A DNA stretch of 64,000 nucleotides, taken from Acaryochloris sp. CCMEE 5410 (lineage in GTDB: Bacteria; Cyanobacteriota; Cyanobacteriia; Thermosynechococcales; Thermosynechococcaceae). Location of the stretch: NCBI RefSeq assembly GCF_000238775.2, contig NZ_AFEJ02000002.1, positions 1,969,501-2,033,500 of the forward strand, given 5' to 3'. The first letter of the stretch is position 1, and each line of letters starts with the position of its first letter. Made by a program: the position numbers and the translations under genes. This document shows positions 45,605-56,309 of this stretch, in pieces. The notes beneath the pieces are model-generated. The model ran no database searches. It was given only the letters and a program-made list of their open reading frames with translations, and was not told where the DNA came from.

Positions 45605-47710
45605 ATGAGTAAGACGGGTAATGGCATTCTTGAAGCGCATTTTTTCCTTCGGCCCGCCGCTGACCAGGAATTAACCACCCCCATCCTGATTGTGGGGGGA
45701 TCGACAGCAGCCTATGCCGCCACCTTAGGTGCATTGCAAGCCGGAGCAAAGGTATGTTTAGTGCAGCCTCAGCTCGTCTTAGGGGGGCAGTTCACTGCCC
45801 AAGGGTTACCAGCCTCTGATGATGGCAAGTTATTGATGCCCTATGAGCTTATTTCACCGGATCAACGAGATCCAAATCAACTCAAGGATAGTGAGTACTT
45901 TGCATTGTCGCGATCGCAACGACAATTCCGGCAATGCCAACGTCAGCATCAACCCGTTGCCCACCAAATTCTTCAGAACCCTGGCGGTAGCTGGGTGAGT
46001 CACCTATCGGTCACGCCAACCGTCGCTGCAGACTGCTTCAATACAGCGATTCGGCCCTTTTTAGAACAGGGATTATTAACGCTTATCCCTTGGTCTATAC
46101 CAATACGGGTATTGAAGGAAGAATCACCCCGCCGCATCCTAGGTGTTCAATTCAAGGATAAACAGACCCATCATCAATTCACGGTTAGGGCGAAACTCAC
46201 CATTGAAGCTACGGATCTAGGAGAGCTGCTGGAACTGGGAAAGATACCCTCCCGGGTGGGGCAAGAATCTCGTTCCCAAACCCAGGAAGCCGCATTGCCT
46301 GAAGACCCTCGCCCTGAATGCCAACAGGCCATCACCTTTTGCGTTGTAGTTGAGCGGAGTTCCAAAAGTCCACCACCCCTGCCAGCACCATCAGGGTATG
46401 ACCATCAACCCTGGCTGCAATCTTGTGACTTCACTGATGAGTTTTGGATCCACCAGCCCGATCGATGGCAAAAACATGACTTCTACGATCCAGACGGTAT
46501 GTTTCGGTATCGTCGGCTGTATCGTAGCCAGAATAGTGATAATGTTCAGCCCGGAGATATCACCGTTCTTAACTGGGCAACCAGTCCACTAGGGGTTAAT
46601 GGTGGACCGCCAGATCCTTCAGCCCCACTGGGGTGTGGCAATGATTATCCCTTTGGTTGCCTCCTTGGTGTCAGTCCAGAGCAACGACAAGAACAAGTGA
46701 TACGGGCGCGCGATCGCACCCAAGCCTATATCCACTATCTGCAAACCCAAGGTCATCCCGAACTGAAACCGAGGGGCGATTTAACCTGGACCGAGGATGG
46801 CATTGCCCTAGAACCCTATATCCGAGAAGCCCGCCGCGGCATTGCCCTCACCACCATTCGCCATGAAGATGTGGCTACTAAATTTTTTCCCAATCAAGCT
46901 CGGGCTCGGACTTTTACCGACAGTGTGGGCATCGGTCAATACCATTACTTAGATGTTCACCCCAACCATGCCCAAGGCCATGTAGAGCTAGGCGATGGTC
47001 ACGATGCCTTGCCGTTCACTCTACCCTTATCGGCCTTAATCCCCATAGATACCTTAGGGCTGATTTTATCGGCCAAAAGTATCGGCACCACTCACATCAC
47101 CAATGCGGCTTATCGTATGCATCCCATGGAATGGGCTATTGGTGAAGCTGGAGGGCATTTAGCCGCCTTTGCAATCACAAACGGTGTGGCCGTGCAAGAC
47201 ATCACACAACAGCCAGCACTGGGAAGGGCGTTCCAAGCCCATCTCACCCATCAGGGAATTCCTATTGTTTGGTTAAACGACGTCAGTCATGAGGATCCGG
47301 ACTTTGCTGCGATTCAAGTGTTAACCACCACCGGAATCCTCCCGCTCCAGAACCTGCAAACCTTAAATTTTATGCCCGAGCAATCTATCATCTGGGGTCG
47401 ATTTCGGAACGCCTTAACACAGGTATGGCAATGGTCCCTTGAATCTAACAACTCGTCCTTATCAAATCTTGCTTCTACAGAATCAGCCTCCTCTTCTGCC
47501 CAAGATCGACTGGTAGGGCAGAACAATCTAGACCGTTTTCAATTCGACCTTGAACAACCCATCACCTGGAGCCAATGCCAGCAGTTACTGGAGCAGCTAT
47601 CTCTAGTACCAGCAAACTTTAAGGTTTCATGGGCTGATAACCAACCGATAACCAACCGTATCGCTGCCCAGATTGTGTTGCAACTGTGGACGTCTACCTC
47701 CGACCTTTAA
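45605..47710 (+). CDS. FAD-dependent oxidoreductase (FAD_oxidored family)
   Basis: 701 aa from ATG 45605. The FAD-binding motif appears as ILIVGGSTAAYAATLGALQAGAKVCLV (about residues 25-52), followed by LGGQFTAQGLPASDD. The middle carries YIREARRGIALTTIRHEDV and a C-terminal FAD contact (KSIGTTHITNAAYRMHPMEWAIGEAGGHLAAFA). This is the PF12831-like layout. The Gly pattern is GGSTAA rather than GxGxxG, a known variation. A 60-residue Ser-rich insert near residues 600-650 is unusual. Substrate unknown; no signal peptide. Confidence 0.75.
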   Translation: MSKTGNGILEAHFFLRPAADQELTTPILIVGGSTAAYAATLGALQAGAKVCLVQPQLVLGGQFTAQGLPASDDGKLLMPYELISPDQRDPNQLKDSEYFALSRSQRQFRQCQRQHQPVAHQILQNPGGSWVSHLSVTPTVAADCFNTAIRPFLEQGLLTLIPWSIPIRVLKEESPRRILGVQFKDKQTHHQFTVRAKLTIEATDLGELLELGKIPSRVGQESRSQTQEAALPEDPRPECQQAITFCVVVERSSKSPPPLPAPSGYDHQPWLQSCDFTDEFWIHQPDRWQKHDFYDPDGMFRYRRLYRSQNSDNVQPGDITVLNWATSPLGVNGGPPDPSAPLGCGNDYPFGCLLGVSPEQRQEQVIRARDRTQAYIHYLQTQGHPELKPRGDLTWTEDGIALEPYIREARRGIALTTIRHEDVATKFFPNQARARTFTDSVGIGQYHYLDVHPNHAQGHVELGDGHDALPFTLPLSALIPIDTLGLILSAKSIGTTHITNAAYRMHPMEWAIGEAGGHLAAFAITNGVAVQDITQQPALGRAFQAHLTHQGIPIVWLNDVSHEDPDFAAIQVLTTTGILPLQNLQTLNFMPEQSIIWGRFRNALTQVWQWSLESNNSSLSNLASTESASSSAQDRLVGQNNLDRFQFDLEQPITWSQCQQLLEQLSLVPANFKVSWADNQPITNRIAAQIVLQLWTSTSDL

Positions 47711-48034
47711 CCTTCAATCGTCGGTAGGAAGGGTCACGGCAGACCTACTTGGCAAAACAGGATATCGAAATGAAGACCCAAGCAGGCAACTAAATTGACT
47801 CCTACTTTGTCAGCAGAAACTCTCTATATGAGTTGTCCACCACCTGAGAATTAAGTTAAATTTAGTTAAGATTGATGTTCGACTTGCCTCAAATTGGCCT
47901 TTTACCAGGTCCAACCCTGAGGAAACGCTCTAAGCGTATGTAACAAGTCGGTTGAGATCGTTCTCGCTTCGCTTCAGACATGCCAGACCTCTAGCAAGGC
48001 TGTGCGTTGCTTTTACCGAAAGGGCCCATAAACG
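47711..48034. other. Intergenic region upstream of ftsH
   Basis: 324 bp without a gene. It should hold the ftsH promoter; no clear boxes, terminator or operator can be named. Confidence 0.4.
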
Positions 48035-49927
48035 ATGAAATCTTCTTGGAAAATACTTCTTCTGTGGCTTTTGCCATCTCTACTGATTGTGTTCTTCCTC
48101 TGGCAAAGTGTTTTTGCCCCTGCAGCCACTACCACGCCAGAAATGAGCAATGCTGCAAACTCACGGATGACCTACGGTCGGTTTCTTGACTATTTAGAAG
48201 CAGGTCGAATCCAGAAGGTCGACCTATTTGATGGTGGTCAAACCGCCATTATTGAGACAACAGACGTAGAAATTGGCGGTCCAGTTCAACGAGTTCGTGT
48301 CGCCCTTCCTGGGTCTGCACCTCAGCTCATTGCCAAGCTCAGAGAAGACAAGGTTGACTTTGACATTCACCCCGATCGCAATACAGGCGCTGTTTGGGGC
48401 TTGCTAGGTAACCTGATTTTCCCCATTTTCCTGATTGTGGGCCTCTTCTTTATCTTCCGACGGTCCAGCAACGTTCCCGGTGGACCAGGCCAAGCCATGA
48501 ACTTTGGTAAGTCCAAAGCTCGCTTCCAAATGGAAGCCCAAACCGGAGTCATGTTTGATGACGTCGCGGGTGTCGAAGAAGCCAAAGAAGAACTCGAAGA
48601 AGTCGTCACCTTCCTGAAAAAACCTGAGAAATTCACCGCTGTTGGCGCTCGAATTCCTAAGGGTGTCTTGTTAGTGGGTCCTCCTGGAACAGGTAAGACT
48701 TTACTCGCCAAAGCCATTGCCGGTGAAGCAGGGGTTCCGTTCTTCAGTATTTCTGGTTCAGAATTTGTCGAAATGTTTGTGGGTGTCGGTGCCTCTCGGG
48801 TCCGCGACCTATTTAAGAAAGCCAAAGAAAACGCGCCTTGCATCATTTTTATCGATGAGATTGACGCCGTTGGTCGTCAGCGGGGTGCCGGTATCGGTGG
48901 TGGTAATGATGAACGGGAGCAAACCTTGAACCAGCTCTTAACAGAGATGGATGGTTTTGAAGGCAACACTGGAATTATTATTCTGGCAGCCACTAACCGC
49001 CCCGACGTCCTAGACAGTGCCCTCCTTCGTCCGGGTCGATTTGACCGTCAAGTTACTGTGGATGCCCCGGATATCAAGGGTCGTCTAGAAATCCTGTCCG
49101 TTCATGCTCGGGACAAGAAGCTGGCGGAAGAGGTTTCTCTAAAGACGATTGCCCGTCGTACTCCTGGCTTCACGGGCGCTGACTTAGCAAACCTGTTAAA
49201 TGAAGCAGCCATTCTAACCGCGCGTCGTCGGAAAGAAGCTATTACTCTTTCTGAGATTGATGATGCCGTCGACCGTGTTGTTGCCGGTATGGAAGGCACC
49301 CCCTTAGTTGACAGCAAGAGCAAGCGACTGATTGCTTACCACGAGATTGGTCATGCCATTGTCGGTACGTTGATGAAAGAGCATGATCCGGTCCAAAAAG
49401 TCACCCTAATTCCTCGCGGCCAAGCCCAAGGTCTAACCTGGTTTACCCCGTCCGATGAACAGGAATTGGTATCGCGATCGCAACTCAAAGCCCGAATGGC
49501 AGGTGCCATGGGTGGGCGCGCTGCAGAGCAAGTGGTCTTTGGTGATGCCGAAGTTACCACGGGTGCAGGCGGTGACTTACAGCAAGTCACAGGTATGGCA
49601 AGGCAAATGGTGACTCGATTTGGTATGTCGGATTTAGGTCCCCTGTCCTTAGAGGGGCAGCAAGCGGATGTATTTCTCGGTCGAGATCTGATGTCCCGCT
49701 CTGAATATTCTGATGAGATTGCAGGTCGCATTGATGCCCAAGTGCGCGAACTGATTCAGCATGCTTACGAGGAAGCGATTCATATCGTCCGGGATCACCG
49801 AGCAGCGGTGGACCGATTGGTGGACCTCTTGGTGGAGAAGGAAACCATTGACGGTGATGAGCTACGACATATTCTGGCAGAGTACACAACTGTCCCTGAG
49901 AAGGAACGTTTCGTACCCCAGCTATAA
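48035..49927 (+). CDS. ftsH: ATP-dependent zinc metalloprotease FtsH
   Basis: 630 aa from ATG 48035. Two N-terminal membrane helices (about 7-25 and 120-142) flank a lumenal or periplasmic domain. The AAA+ domain has Walker A GPPGTGKT (215-222), Walker [12 protein letters not shown] and the second-region-of-homology arginines in RPGRFDRQV. The zinc protease motif HEIGH is at 436-440, with the third ligand region after it. Thylakoid FtsH removes damaged D1 during photosystem II repair; others act at the plasma membrane. Which of the several cyanobacterial paralogues this is cannot be decided here. A terminator follows. Confidence 0.96.
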   Translation: MKSSWKILLLWLLPSLLIVFFLWQSVFAPAATTTPEMSNAANSRMTYGRFLDYLEAGRIQKVDLFDGGQTAIIETTDVEIGGPVQRVRVALPGSAPQLIAKLREDKVDFDIHPDRNTGAVWGLLGNLIFPIFLIVGLFFIFRRSSNVPGGPGQAMNFGKSKARFQMEAQTGVMFDDVAGVEEAKEELEEVVTFLKKPEKFTAVGARIPKGVLLVGPPGTGKTLLAKAIAGEAGVPFFSISGSEFVEMFVGVGASRVRDLFKKAKENAPCIIFIDEIDAVGRQRGAGIGGGNDEREQTLNQLLTEMDGFEGNTGIIILAATNRPDVLDSALLRPGRFDRQVTVDAPDIKGRLEILSVHARDKKLAEEVSLKTIARRTPGFTGADLANLLNEAAILTARRRKEAITLSEIDDAVDRVVAGMEGTPLVDSKSKRLIAYHEIGHAIVGTLMKEHDPVQKVTLIPRGQAQGLTWFTPSDEQELVSRSQLKARMAGAMGGRAAEQVVFGDAEVTTGAGGDLQQVTGMARQMVTRFGMSDLGPLSLEGQQADVFLGRDLMSRSEYSDEIAGRIDAQVRELIQHAYEEAIHIVRDHRAAVDRLVDLLVEKETIDGDELRHILAEYTTVPEKERFVPQL

Positions 49928-49951
49928 ACTCAATCACTAGAAAATTCTTGA

Positions 49952-49983
49952 AAAGAGGGTGAGTTGAACTCACCCTCTTTTTT
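49952..49983 (+). terminator. Rho-independent terminator of ftsH
   Basis: AAAGAGGGTGAGTT (49952-49965), one-base loop region, AACTCACCCTCTTT (49967-49980), then TTTTCG. Perfect 14-bp stem directly after ftsH. Confidence 0.88.
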
Positions 49984-50078
49984 CGCAAATATGTTCTTTT
50001 ACGAGGATCTCTTGACGAGGATGGTCCGCAAAGCTTTACGATGAGTTAGTTTATGCCTTTCATCGTTCGCCACACGCT

Positions 50079-50891
50079 ATGAAGCCCTACCTTGCTGCCG
50101 CAGTTCAAATGACCAGTTTGCCAGATTTACACAAAAATTTGGCACAAGCGACGGATTTAATTGAGCTAGCAGTGCGCCGCGGAGCCGAATTAGTATGTTT
50201 GCCTGAGAATTTTTCTTTTCTTGGAGATGAATCAGCCAAAATTGAGCAAGCTGAAACCATTGGTTTAGAATCTGAAAAATTTATCAAAACCATGGCTCAG
50301 CGCTTCCAAATTACGATTTTGGGAGGGGGCTACCCTGTGCCTGCAGAGGCAGGCAAAGTCTACAATACGGCTCTACTAGTAGCACCAGACGGGAGTGAAC
50401 TAGCTCGATACCATAAAGTCCATCTCTTCGACGTCGAACTCCCTGACGGCAATATTTATCATGAGTCAGGCATTGTGCTCGCTGGCTCGGAAATCCCCCC
50501 CATTTACGCTTCCCCCAAATATGGCAACTTGGGTATGTCTGTCTGCTACGATGTTCGATTTCCTGAGTTTTATCGGGCCTTGTCTAAGGCTGGAGCAGAC
50601 GTACTGTTTGTGCCAGCAGCATTCACAGCCTTTACGGGCAAAGATCACTGGCAAGTGTTACTCCAAGCCCGTGCCATTGAGAATACGACTTACGTTATCG
50701 CCCCAGCCCAAACCGGCTTCCACAACTCTCGTCGCCAATCCCATGGCCATGCTCTGATTGTCGATCCCTGGGGAGTTGTCTTAGCAGATGCCAGTATTGA
50801 GCCAGGAGTCGCTGTAGCCGCCATCGAACCCTCCCGTCTGGATCAAGTGCGGCAGCAAATGCCTTGTTTAAACCACCGCGTATTTGGTTAA
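50079..50891 (+). CDS. Carbon-nitrogen hydrolase (Nit1/omega-amidase-like)
   Basis: 270 aa from ATG 50079. Nitrilase-superfamily catalytic triad: Glu in VCLPENFSF, Lys in YHKVHLFDVELP, Cys in MSVCYDVRFPEFYRAL. The sequence after Cys and the C-terminal VDPWGVVLADA fit the Nit1/Nit2 amidase group, which hydrolyses deaminated glutathione or alpha-keto acid amides (metabolite repair). Cytosolic, standard length and intact. No functional neighbour. Confidence 0.88.
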   Translation: MKPYLAAAVQMTSLPDLHKNLAQATDLIELAVRRGAELVCLPENFSFLGDESAKIEQAETIGLESEKFIKTMAQRFQITILGGGYPVPAEAGKVYNTALLVAPDGSELARYHKVHLFDVELPDGNIYHESGIVLAGSEIPPIYASPKYGNLGMSVCYDVRFPEFYRALSKAGADVLFVPAAFTAFTGKDHWQVLLQARAIENTTYVIAPAQTGFHNSRRQSHGHALIVDPWGVVLADASIEPGVAVAAIEPSRLDQVRQQMPCLNHRVFG

Positions 50892-50960
50892 GTCTTTTAC
50901 CACCAATGGTCTTGCATTCCTGTACTGCAGGATATAGAGCAGTCTGCGACGGTTGGGGCA

Positions 50961-51874
50961 ATGTGGGTTAATATCTTGCTTACTGTGGGTCTTTCTGCAC
51001 TATTAAGTCATTGATACTTCTAGAAGCGGGGGCGGTAGACACCACGCCTTCCATGCTGGTCTTTTTAGGGTCAACCACTGAGGCAGGTATTGAAACTGCG
51101 ATCGCAGTATCGCAAACCTATAGCAAAGTCATCTCCACTTTCGCCGAGTTAGGCATGGTCACTCTCTAAAATTGGTTTAGAGTCGTATCTACAAGTCCTA
51201 ATGGGACCGGGTCCTCAAACCACCATTATTGCGGTCGTTGGGGTAGCTATCCCCTTCATTTAATATATGTTTGGATTAATCTATTGTTTTTATTTGAATC
51301 GACAAACTACAAACTCGCGGTGATCTACTCCTGTCTGCTTTAATCCTTGTTAGCGTTATAAAGCTATCCATTTAGAAGCCATTCTAGGCACCTTTACCGC
51401 TGAATTAGTCCTAGCTGGAACCAACCAATATAAAGAACAAGTAATCCCCTTAGCAGGCATACTTGTCTCTATCTTTATTTGTCTGTGTGGGGGCAAAAAC
51501 CGATGTCAGCGTTCTCAACCTTCTGATACCAGAGAATCGTGAAGGACTGAATCATCGCCGCATTTTTGATTATTGTTGCTATTATTGGCAGAGTGATCAC
51601 AGGATTCACTATTTTGGGGCAACCTGAGATTAATCGTCTAGCCATTGGCGTAGGGATGATTCCCAGGAGAGAAGTTGGACTGGTCTTTACCGGTGTTGGT
51701 TCAGTAAGTGGCACTTTATCGCGTCCACTAGAAGCAGCCATCATTGTTATGGTGATTTCGACAACGTTTCTAGCACCACCCATGCAGCACGTTGTATTCC
51801 AGTCGTCCGATACAGGTGAACCAGCCTTGAGTGTAAAAGTTGCATCTGCAGTGGTCGGTGATATTGACACTTAA
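50961..51874 (+). pseudogene. Decayed cation:proton antiporter (CPA2, NapA/KefB type)
   Basis: Pieces of one antiporter follow each other in different frames: MWVNILLTVGLSALL (50961), LGSTTEAGIETAIAVSQTYSKV with ISTFAELG (about 51060-51165), KIGLESYLQVLMGPGPQTTI (about 51170), LEAILGTFTAELVLAGTNQY (about 51370), then a last frame INRLAIGVGMIPRREVGLVF with ISTTFLAPPM, ending at 51872-51874. Order and wording match CPA2 antiporters. At least four frame breaks and several missing segments show it is dead. It lies between the amidohydrolase and the AMIN-amidase gene. Confidence 0.8.
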
Positions 51875-52181
51875 AGCAATGTCACGACCGACGGGGCACT
51901 GTTCAATCAAGACCTTGAGCGACCTACTGTTCTCCTAAATACAGATAATGCTTGATCAAAACTTGATTGAGATCAAAGCTCTGTAACTCCTACCTGATAT
52001 GGCATCTAATGCCATTATTGGGGTGCAGTCGCAAGTCATCACAGAAACTTTGATGCTCAATTGGGCGTCCCGAAGCTTGCAGACTGCCATACCCCTTTTG
52101 CGGACTAGGCGAACGTCAAGTGCTCCTACATTGAGACAGCTTGAAAGCGTTAGGGGGTCGATTTATCCATGGAGACATTGC

Positions 52182-54110
52182 ATGCGCCACCATTTACAGA
52201 CTGTCCATAGACAAAGGAGGACCACTCACTCGTTACGTTGGCTACTCCCCAGTCTATGCGGGCTCTTTCTCAGTTGCTTACCGGCGGAAGCAGCCCAACT
52301 TCAGTCTTGGCGGTTTGACCAAAATCAAAATCGATTGGAATTCACCACAGATGAAGAAATTCGGCCTCGGGTACAGCTCATTCCCAACCCCACTCGCTTA
52401 GTCGTCGATCTACCTGGGATTGTCCTAGGTCAGAGAACCTTAAAGCAACGTTTGGGAAGCCAGTTTCGCTCCATCCGCCTCGGACAAGTCAATGCACAAA
52501 CCGCACGGATTGTAGTGGAATTAGATCCGGCTTATACCCTCGATCCACAGGAAGTCAAAGTGGAGGGGAATTCACCCACCAACTGGTCGATCAATTTACC
52601 CACTCCCCAGCGGTGGCAGTCCTCAAGTGAAACGCCTGACAATAGTTCCACAGCATTGGCTCCAGCCCCTCTACCCCCATTCCAGGCCGTTCAGCCAGCA
52701 CCTGCTCTCTCACCAAAAATCGTCGCAACAAAATCTCCGTCTCCTCCCCTCCAAATTGCCCAAAGCTCATCGGGGATCAGTGATATTTTAGTGACCGTTG
52801 ATGGTCTTTTCTTACCAACAAAGAAGAGTAAACCCAAAGTAAAAGTCAAGCGCAGCCGCAATAAAAAAGAGATCACATTCAAGATCTCTGGGACCACTAT
52901 TTCCCCTCAACTGGCGAAGACCTTCACGCCGGGATATCACGGCATTAAAAGCATGACTTTGAAATCTGTCTCTGATTCAGAGGCGGAGCTGTTGCTAATG
53001 GTAGATCGAGAGAGTCCAGACTGGATGGCAAGTGTCAGTCGCTTCAGCGGCATTGTCCTGTTGCCCAAAGGTGGTCCATCGGCCAATCGTTCAGCTCGTC
53101 GTCCGGGGACAACCGTCAGTTTAGTTTCACCTAATCGCCCGACCCCTTCCACCACTGCAAATAGCCGACTGAATACGGTTCGCCGTATCGATTTAGGCGG
53201 TCGGCAGCTCCTTATTCAAGCCGATCAACCGATCTCTTACAGCACCCGTTGGTCTGGTCGGGCGTATCAAATTACCATTAATTCTGCCAAACTAGCAGAT
53301 GACTTAAGAAAACCACGATTAGGGTCTGGCAGCCCCTTATCTGACATTACTGTTACGGAGTCAGATAGCAATACGGTTACTATTCTGGCCAAACCCAGTA
53401 CCAATGTCAGAGTGACGGGGGTCCAGAAACTATCAAATCAGTCGATTGCCCTCAATCTCCTCCGACCCGGTCAACGTCCGATTACCCGCATTCCGAGTAA
53501 TCCTTTTCCCTCAACAACCCCATCCCCCCCTCCTGTGACGGGTCGCCCCGTTCGTGGTCGAAAAGTGATTGTCATTGATCCTGGCCATGGAGGTCCCGAT
53601 CCAGGTGCAATTGGCATTGGCGGTTTGCGGGAAACGAATGTGGTTTTGGATATTAGCTTAGAAGTCTCTCGAATTCTTCAGCGTCAGGGAGTGGTGGTTT
53701 ATCTCACCCGAACACGGGAAGTGGATGTTGATCTGCCTCCCCGTGTCAGCCTGGCTGAGCGAGTGAATGCTACAGCTTTTGTCAGTATCCATGCCAATGC
53801 CATCAGTATGAGCCGTCCGGATGTAAATGGCCTAGAAACCTATCATGCGCCCGGCGCTCTCTTAGGATCCCGCTTAGCACGGACCGTTCATAACACTATT
53901 CTTCGTCGTTTAAGGATGCCGGATCGCCGAGTTCGTCCAGCCCGATTCTATGTGATTCGGAAGACCTCAATGCCAGCGATTCTGGTTGAAACAGGGTTTC
54001 TCACCGGTGCTCAAGATATTGTCGGACTGAGGAATCCTGCTTGGCGAAAACAAATGGCCCAAGCTATTGCTGAGGGGATTCTCAATTATTTGAACGGTCG
54101 TTACAACTAA
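52182..54110 (+). CDS. amiC: N-acetylmuramoyl-L-alanine amidase with AMIN domain
   Basis: 642 aa from ATG 52182 (MRHHLQTVHRQRR); the frame is open upstream to 51999 but the signal peptide fits this start. Signal sequence to AEAA, an N-terminal AMIN domain (about 45-150, RVQLIPNPTRLVVDLPG), a long Pro/Ser/Thr-rich linker, a second AMIN-like segment (about 390-480) and a C-terminal Amidase_3 domain with zinc ligands in VIDPGHGGPDPGAIG, ETNVVLDISLEV, SIHANA and VETGFLT. It cleaves the peptide from glycan in the cell wall. In filamentous cyanobacteria such enzymes make septal pores. The end overlaps mdh by 4 bp, convergent. Confidence 0.92.
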   Translation: MRHHLQTVHRQRRTTHSLRWLLPSLCGLFLSCLPAEAAQLQSWRFDQNQNRLEFTTDEEIRPRVQLIPNPTRLVVDLPGIVLGQRTLKQRLGSQFRSIRLGQVNAQTARIVVELDPAYTLDPQEVKVEGNSPTNWSINLPTPQRWQSSSETPDNSSTALAPAPLPPFQAVQPAPALSPKIVATKSPSPPLQIAQSSSGISDILVTVDGLFLPTKKSKPKVKVKRSRNKKEITFKISGTTISPQLAKTFTPGYHGIKSMTLKSVSDSEAELLLMVDRESPDWMASVSRFSGIVLLPKGGPSANRSARRPGTTVSLVSPNRPTPSTTANSRLNTVRRIDLGGRQLLIQADQPISYSTRWSGRAYQITINSAKLADDLRKPRLGSGSPLSDITVTESDSNTVTILAKPSTNVRVTGVQKLSNQSIALNLLRPGQRPITRIPSNPFPSTTPSPPPVTGRPVRGRKVIVIDPGHGGPDPGAIGIGGLRETNVVLDISLEVSRILQRQGVVVYLTRTREVDVDLPPRVSLAERVNATAFVSIHANAISMSRPDVNGLETYHAPGALLGSRLARTVHNTILRRLRMPDRRVRPARFYVIRKTSMPAILVETGFLTGAQDIVGLRNPAWRKQMAQAIAEGILNYLNGRYN

Positions 54111-55078
54111 TTGCCAGACCTTAACAAGGTTTGGGCAGTGGTAATATTCTGCCGAACCGCCTGAGCTGATGTCTGCAATGACTGATAGTCCTCTGCGGAT
54201 AATTCAAGTTCTAATACTTTTGTCACTCCCTGACGGCTTAAACAGGTAGGAACTCCCAAGAAAAGATCAGACAGCCCATATTGCCCATTCAGGTAGGCTG
54301 CCGCAGGCAAGATGCGCGAGCGATTAAATAGAATGGATTCCACCATTAAGGAAGCAGAGGAAGCTGGTGCAAAATAAGCACTACCCGCCTGCATAAGACT
54401 AACGATTTCCGCGCCTCCATTACGGGTTCGCTCGACGAGACGCTGAATTGTCGCCTCATCCATCAATTCAGTGATCGGGATGCCGCTAACAGTGGAATAG
54501 CGGGGCAAAGGCACCATTAGATCCCCATGTCCACCAAGCACCATGGCATGAACGTTGGCAATCGAGACTTTGAGTTCTAGGGCAATAAAGGTTTCGAATC
54601 GAGCCGCATCTAGAACCCCTGCCATACCAACGACACGTTCTGGAGGTAATCCACTGGCTTGCCAAGCCAGATAGGTCATCACGTCTAAGGGATTGGTGAC
54701 CACCATCAAGATGGCATGGGGGGATTGAGCTATCGCTTGGCGAGTGACATTGGTAATAATTTGGGCATTTACCTTGAGTAGATCGTCCCGACTCATCCCC
54801 GGTTTGCGAGGAAGGCCAGCCGTAATTACGATGACATCTGAGTTTTGAGTATCGGTATAGTCTGCTGTGCCGATAATGGTGCGGTCGTGATGTTCGACGC
54901 CGCGGGCTTCCATTAAATCTAGGGCTAACCCCTGAGGACGACTCGCTTGAATATCCAGCAGGACAACGTCGGCAATATTCTTTTCGACAATTCGCTGGCC
55001 CAAGGTACTACCAACATTGCCTGCACCTACAATTGTGACGCGGGGGGCTTGAGTGCCGGGTAAGCAGATGAGGTCCAT
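54107..55078 (-). CDS. mdh: Malate dehydrogenase
   Basis: 323 aa from ATG 55076-55078. NAD-binding VTIVGAGNVGSTLGQRIVEK, substrate Arg loop GLPRKPGMSRDDLLKVN, TNPLDVMTYLAW, and catalytic His in VLGGHGDLMVPLPRYSTVSG. The Arg at position 102-equivalent (LPRKPGMSR) indicates malate/oxaloacetate rather than lactate. Interconverts malate and oxaloacetate in cytosolic carbon metabolism. Standard length, intact, convergent with the amidase. Confidence 0.94.
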   Translation of the reverse strand: MDLICLPGTQAPRVTIVGAGNVGSTLGQRIVEKNIADVVLLDIQASRPQGLALDLMEARGVEHHDRTIIGTADYTDTQNSDVIVITAGLPRKPGMSRDDLLKVNAQIITNVTRQAIAQSPHAILMVVTNPLDVMTYLAWQASGLPPERVVGMAGVLDAARFETFIALELKVSIANVHAMVLGGHGDLMVPLPRYSTVSGIPITELMDEATIQRLVERTRNGGAEIVSLMQAGSAYFAPASSASLMVESILFNRSRILPAAAYLNGQYGLSDLFLGVPTCLSRQGVTKVLELELSAEDYQSLQTSAQAVRQNITTAQTLLRSGN

Positions 55079-55139
55079 ACCTCTATTGTGGTGGGATAAG
55101 ATGCGATCGCACTTAATCCGTAACCAATCGTTGAGATGA

Positions 55140-55349
55140 TTAGGCCGCTTCTAGCTGATCAACCCGGAGCCAAACCGTTGGCACAGGGACGCGAAACTGA
55201 ATCTGGGCATAGTCACCCTTAATTTCTAGTACTTCGCCAGTACCCTCAAATACATAGGGCGGCAAGCGGCGATCGCTGGCCTTGGCCTCTAAGCTATTTT
55301 CAAATTTTTCGGGAACGATACGGACTAGACTTCCTTTCTTTACAGCCAT
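55140..55349 (-). CDS. ndhO: NDH-1 subunit O
   Basis: 69 aa from ATG 55347-55349 ([20 protein letters not shown]). The open frame extends upstream but the NdhO family begins here. The ending [14 protein letters not shown] is diagnostic. NdhO is a small cytoplasmic subunit found only in oxygenic phototrophs; it stabilises or tunes the NDH-1 peripheral arm. Located 61 bp downstream-side of mdh on the same strand and divergent from the DUF4079 gene. Confidence 0.93.
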   Translation of the reverse strand: MAVKKGSLVRIVPEKFENSLEAKASDRRLPPYVFEGTGEVLEIKGDYAQIQFRVPVPTVWLRVDQLEAA

Positions 55350-55600
55350 AATTGCGGGTAACTTTACCAAAGTGAGAGCCATCGTCATTGTAGTCGCTTT
55401 CCCCTCCCTGATCCTAACTTCAGTGATTCCCACTACTAATCAAGCGTTTGATGAAGTCGCAACTTAGAGCCGTTTTTACTGCGCCCCAACCGTTCGCAAG
55501 AAATCATTACACTTAGAAGTCGTAGCGGTTGTATCACCCAATTGAAGGGAATCACGCTGTCATAAGAACACTGCCGAAGCCTTGAAGGAGCACTTTAAAG

Positions 55601-56068
55601 ATGGAAGAACTACTGGCCCCCATTGCGGGATTTTTTCAAAGTTTAGGCTTGCCTGAGCCGATCGTGCATTGGGGGCATCCCACCATGATGGGAATTGTGG
55701 TGTTTGTGATGGGATCCTATGCCGGTGTAAAAGGCTGGCAAGGTCGCTTAGCCACTGACGAAGAAGACGGTAACAAAAAACGAGCTGCCCATGCCCAAGT
55801 CGTGCCTTGGATGTTTTTGTTTATCGTCTTGGGATATACCGGAGGCGTGCTGTCTTTGGTGATGCAGGAACAGCCTATTTTCGAGAGTCCCCACTTCTGG
55901 TCGGGGACCGCTGTGATTGGTTTATTGGCGACTAATGCGGTGCTGTCGCTCAGCAATTTCTGGGGAGAAACGAGTTTTCGCTCTGCCCATGCTTATATTG
56001 GCAGCTCTGCTCTAGTTCTGCTAGTGGTCCACACACTACTAGGTTTGAAACTCGGCTTATCGTTTTAA
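55601..56068 (+). CDS. DUF4079 family membrane protein
   Basis: 155 aa from ATG 55601 with a ribosome site GGAG at 55586. Four membrane helices (MMGIVVFVMGSYAGVKGW; WMFLFIVLGYTGGVLSL; AVIGLLATNAVLSL; ALVLLVVHTLLGLKLGL) and conserved His residues (HWGHP, AHAQV, SAHAYIG, VVHTLLG). The pattern fits DUF4079, a cyanobacterial cytochrome b561-like four-helix family in which paired His could bind haem. Function unknown. Frame intact. Confidence 0.85.
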   Translation: MEELLAPIAGFFQSLGLPEPIVHWGHPTMMGIVVFVMGSYAGVKGWQGRLATDEEDGNKKRAAHAQVVPWMFLFIVLGYTGGVLSLVMQEQPIFESPHFWSGTAVIGLLATNAVLSLSNFWGETSFRSAHAYIGSSALVLLVVHTLLGLKLGLSF

Positions 56069-56309
56069 CCCAGCAGGGAATCACAATCATTTAGCCCACC
56101 CTCCACTCCCCTATCTATGCAAAGAAGCCACATCAATCTTGCAGCCAAGCACAAAGATGGAGTGGACCTTCCCCATTTTGGGAGGGGTACCAAAAGAGAG
56201 GGTGGGTTAATGGCCAAAATTCAGGTTAATCTCAACAGGCTTGATACTTTAGCAGCAGTAAGAACGATAAATCGATTATGAAACGATCAATTCTGCCCGA
56301 TATCCCCAA

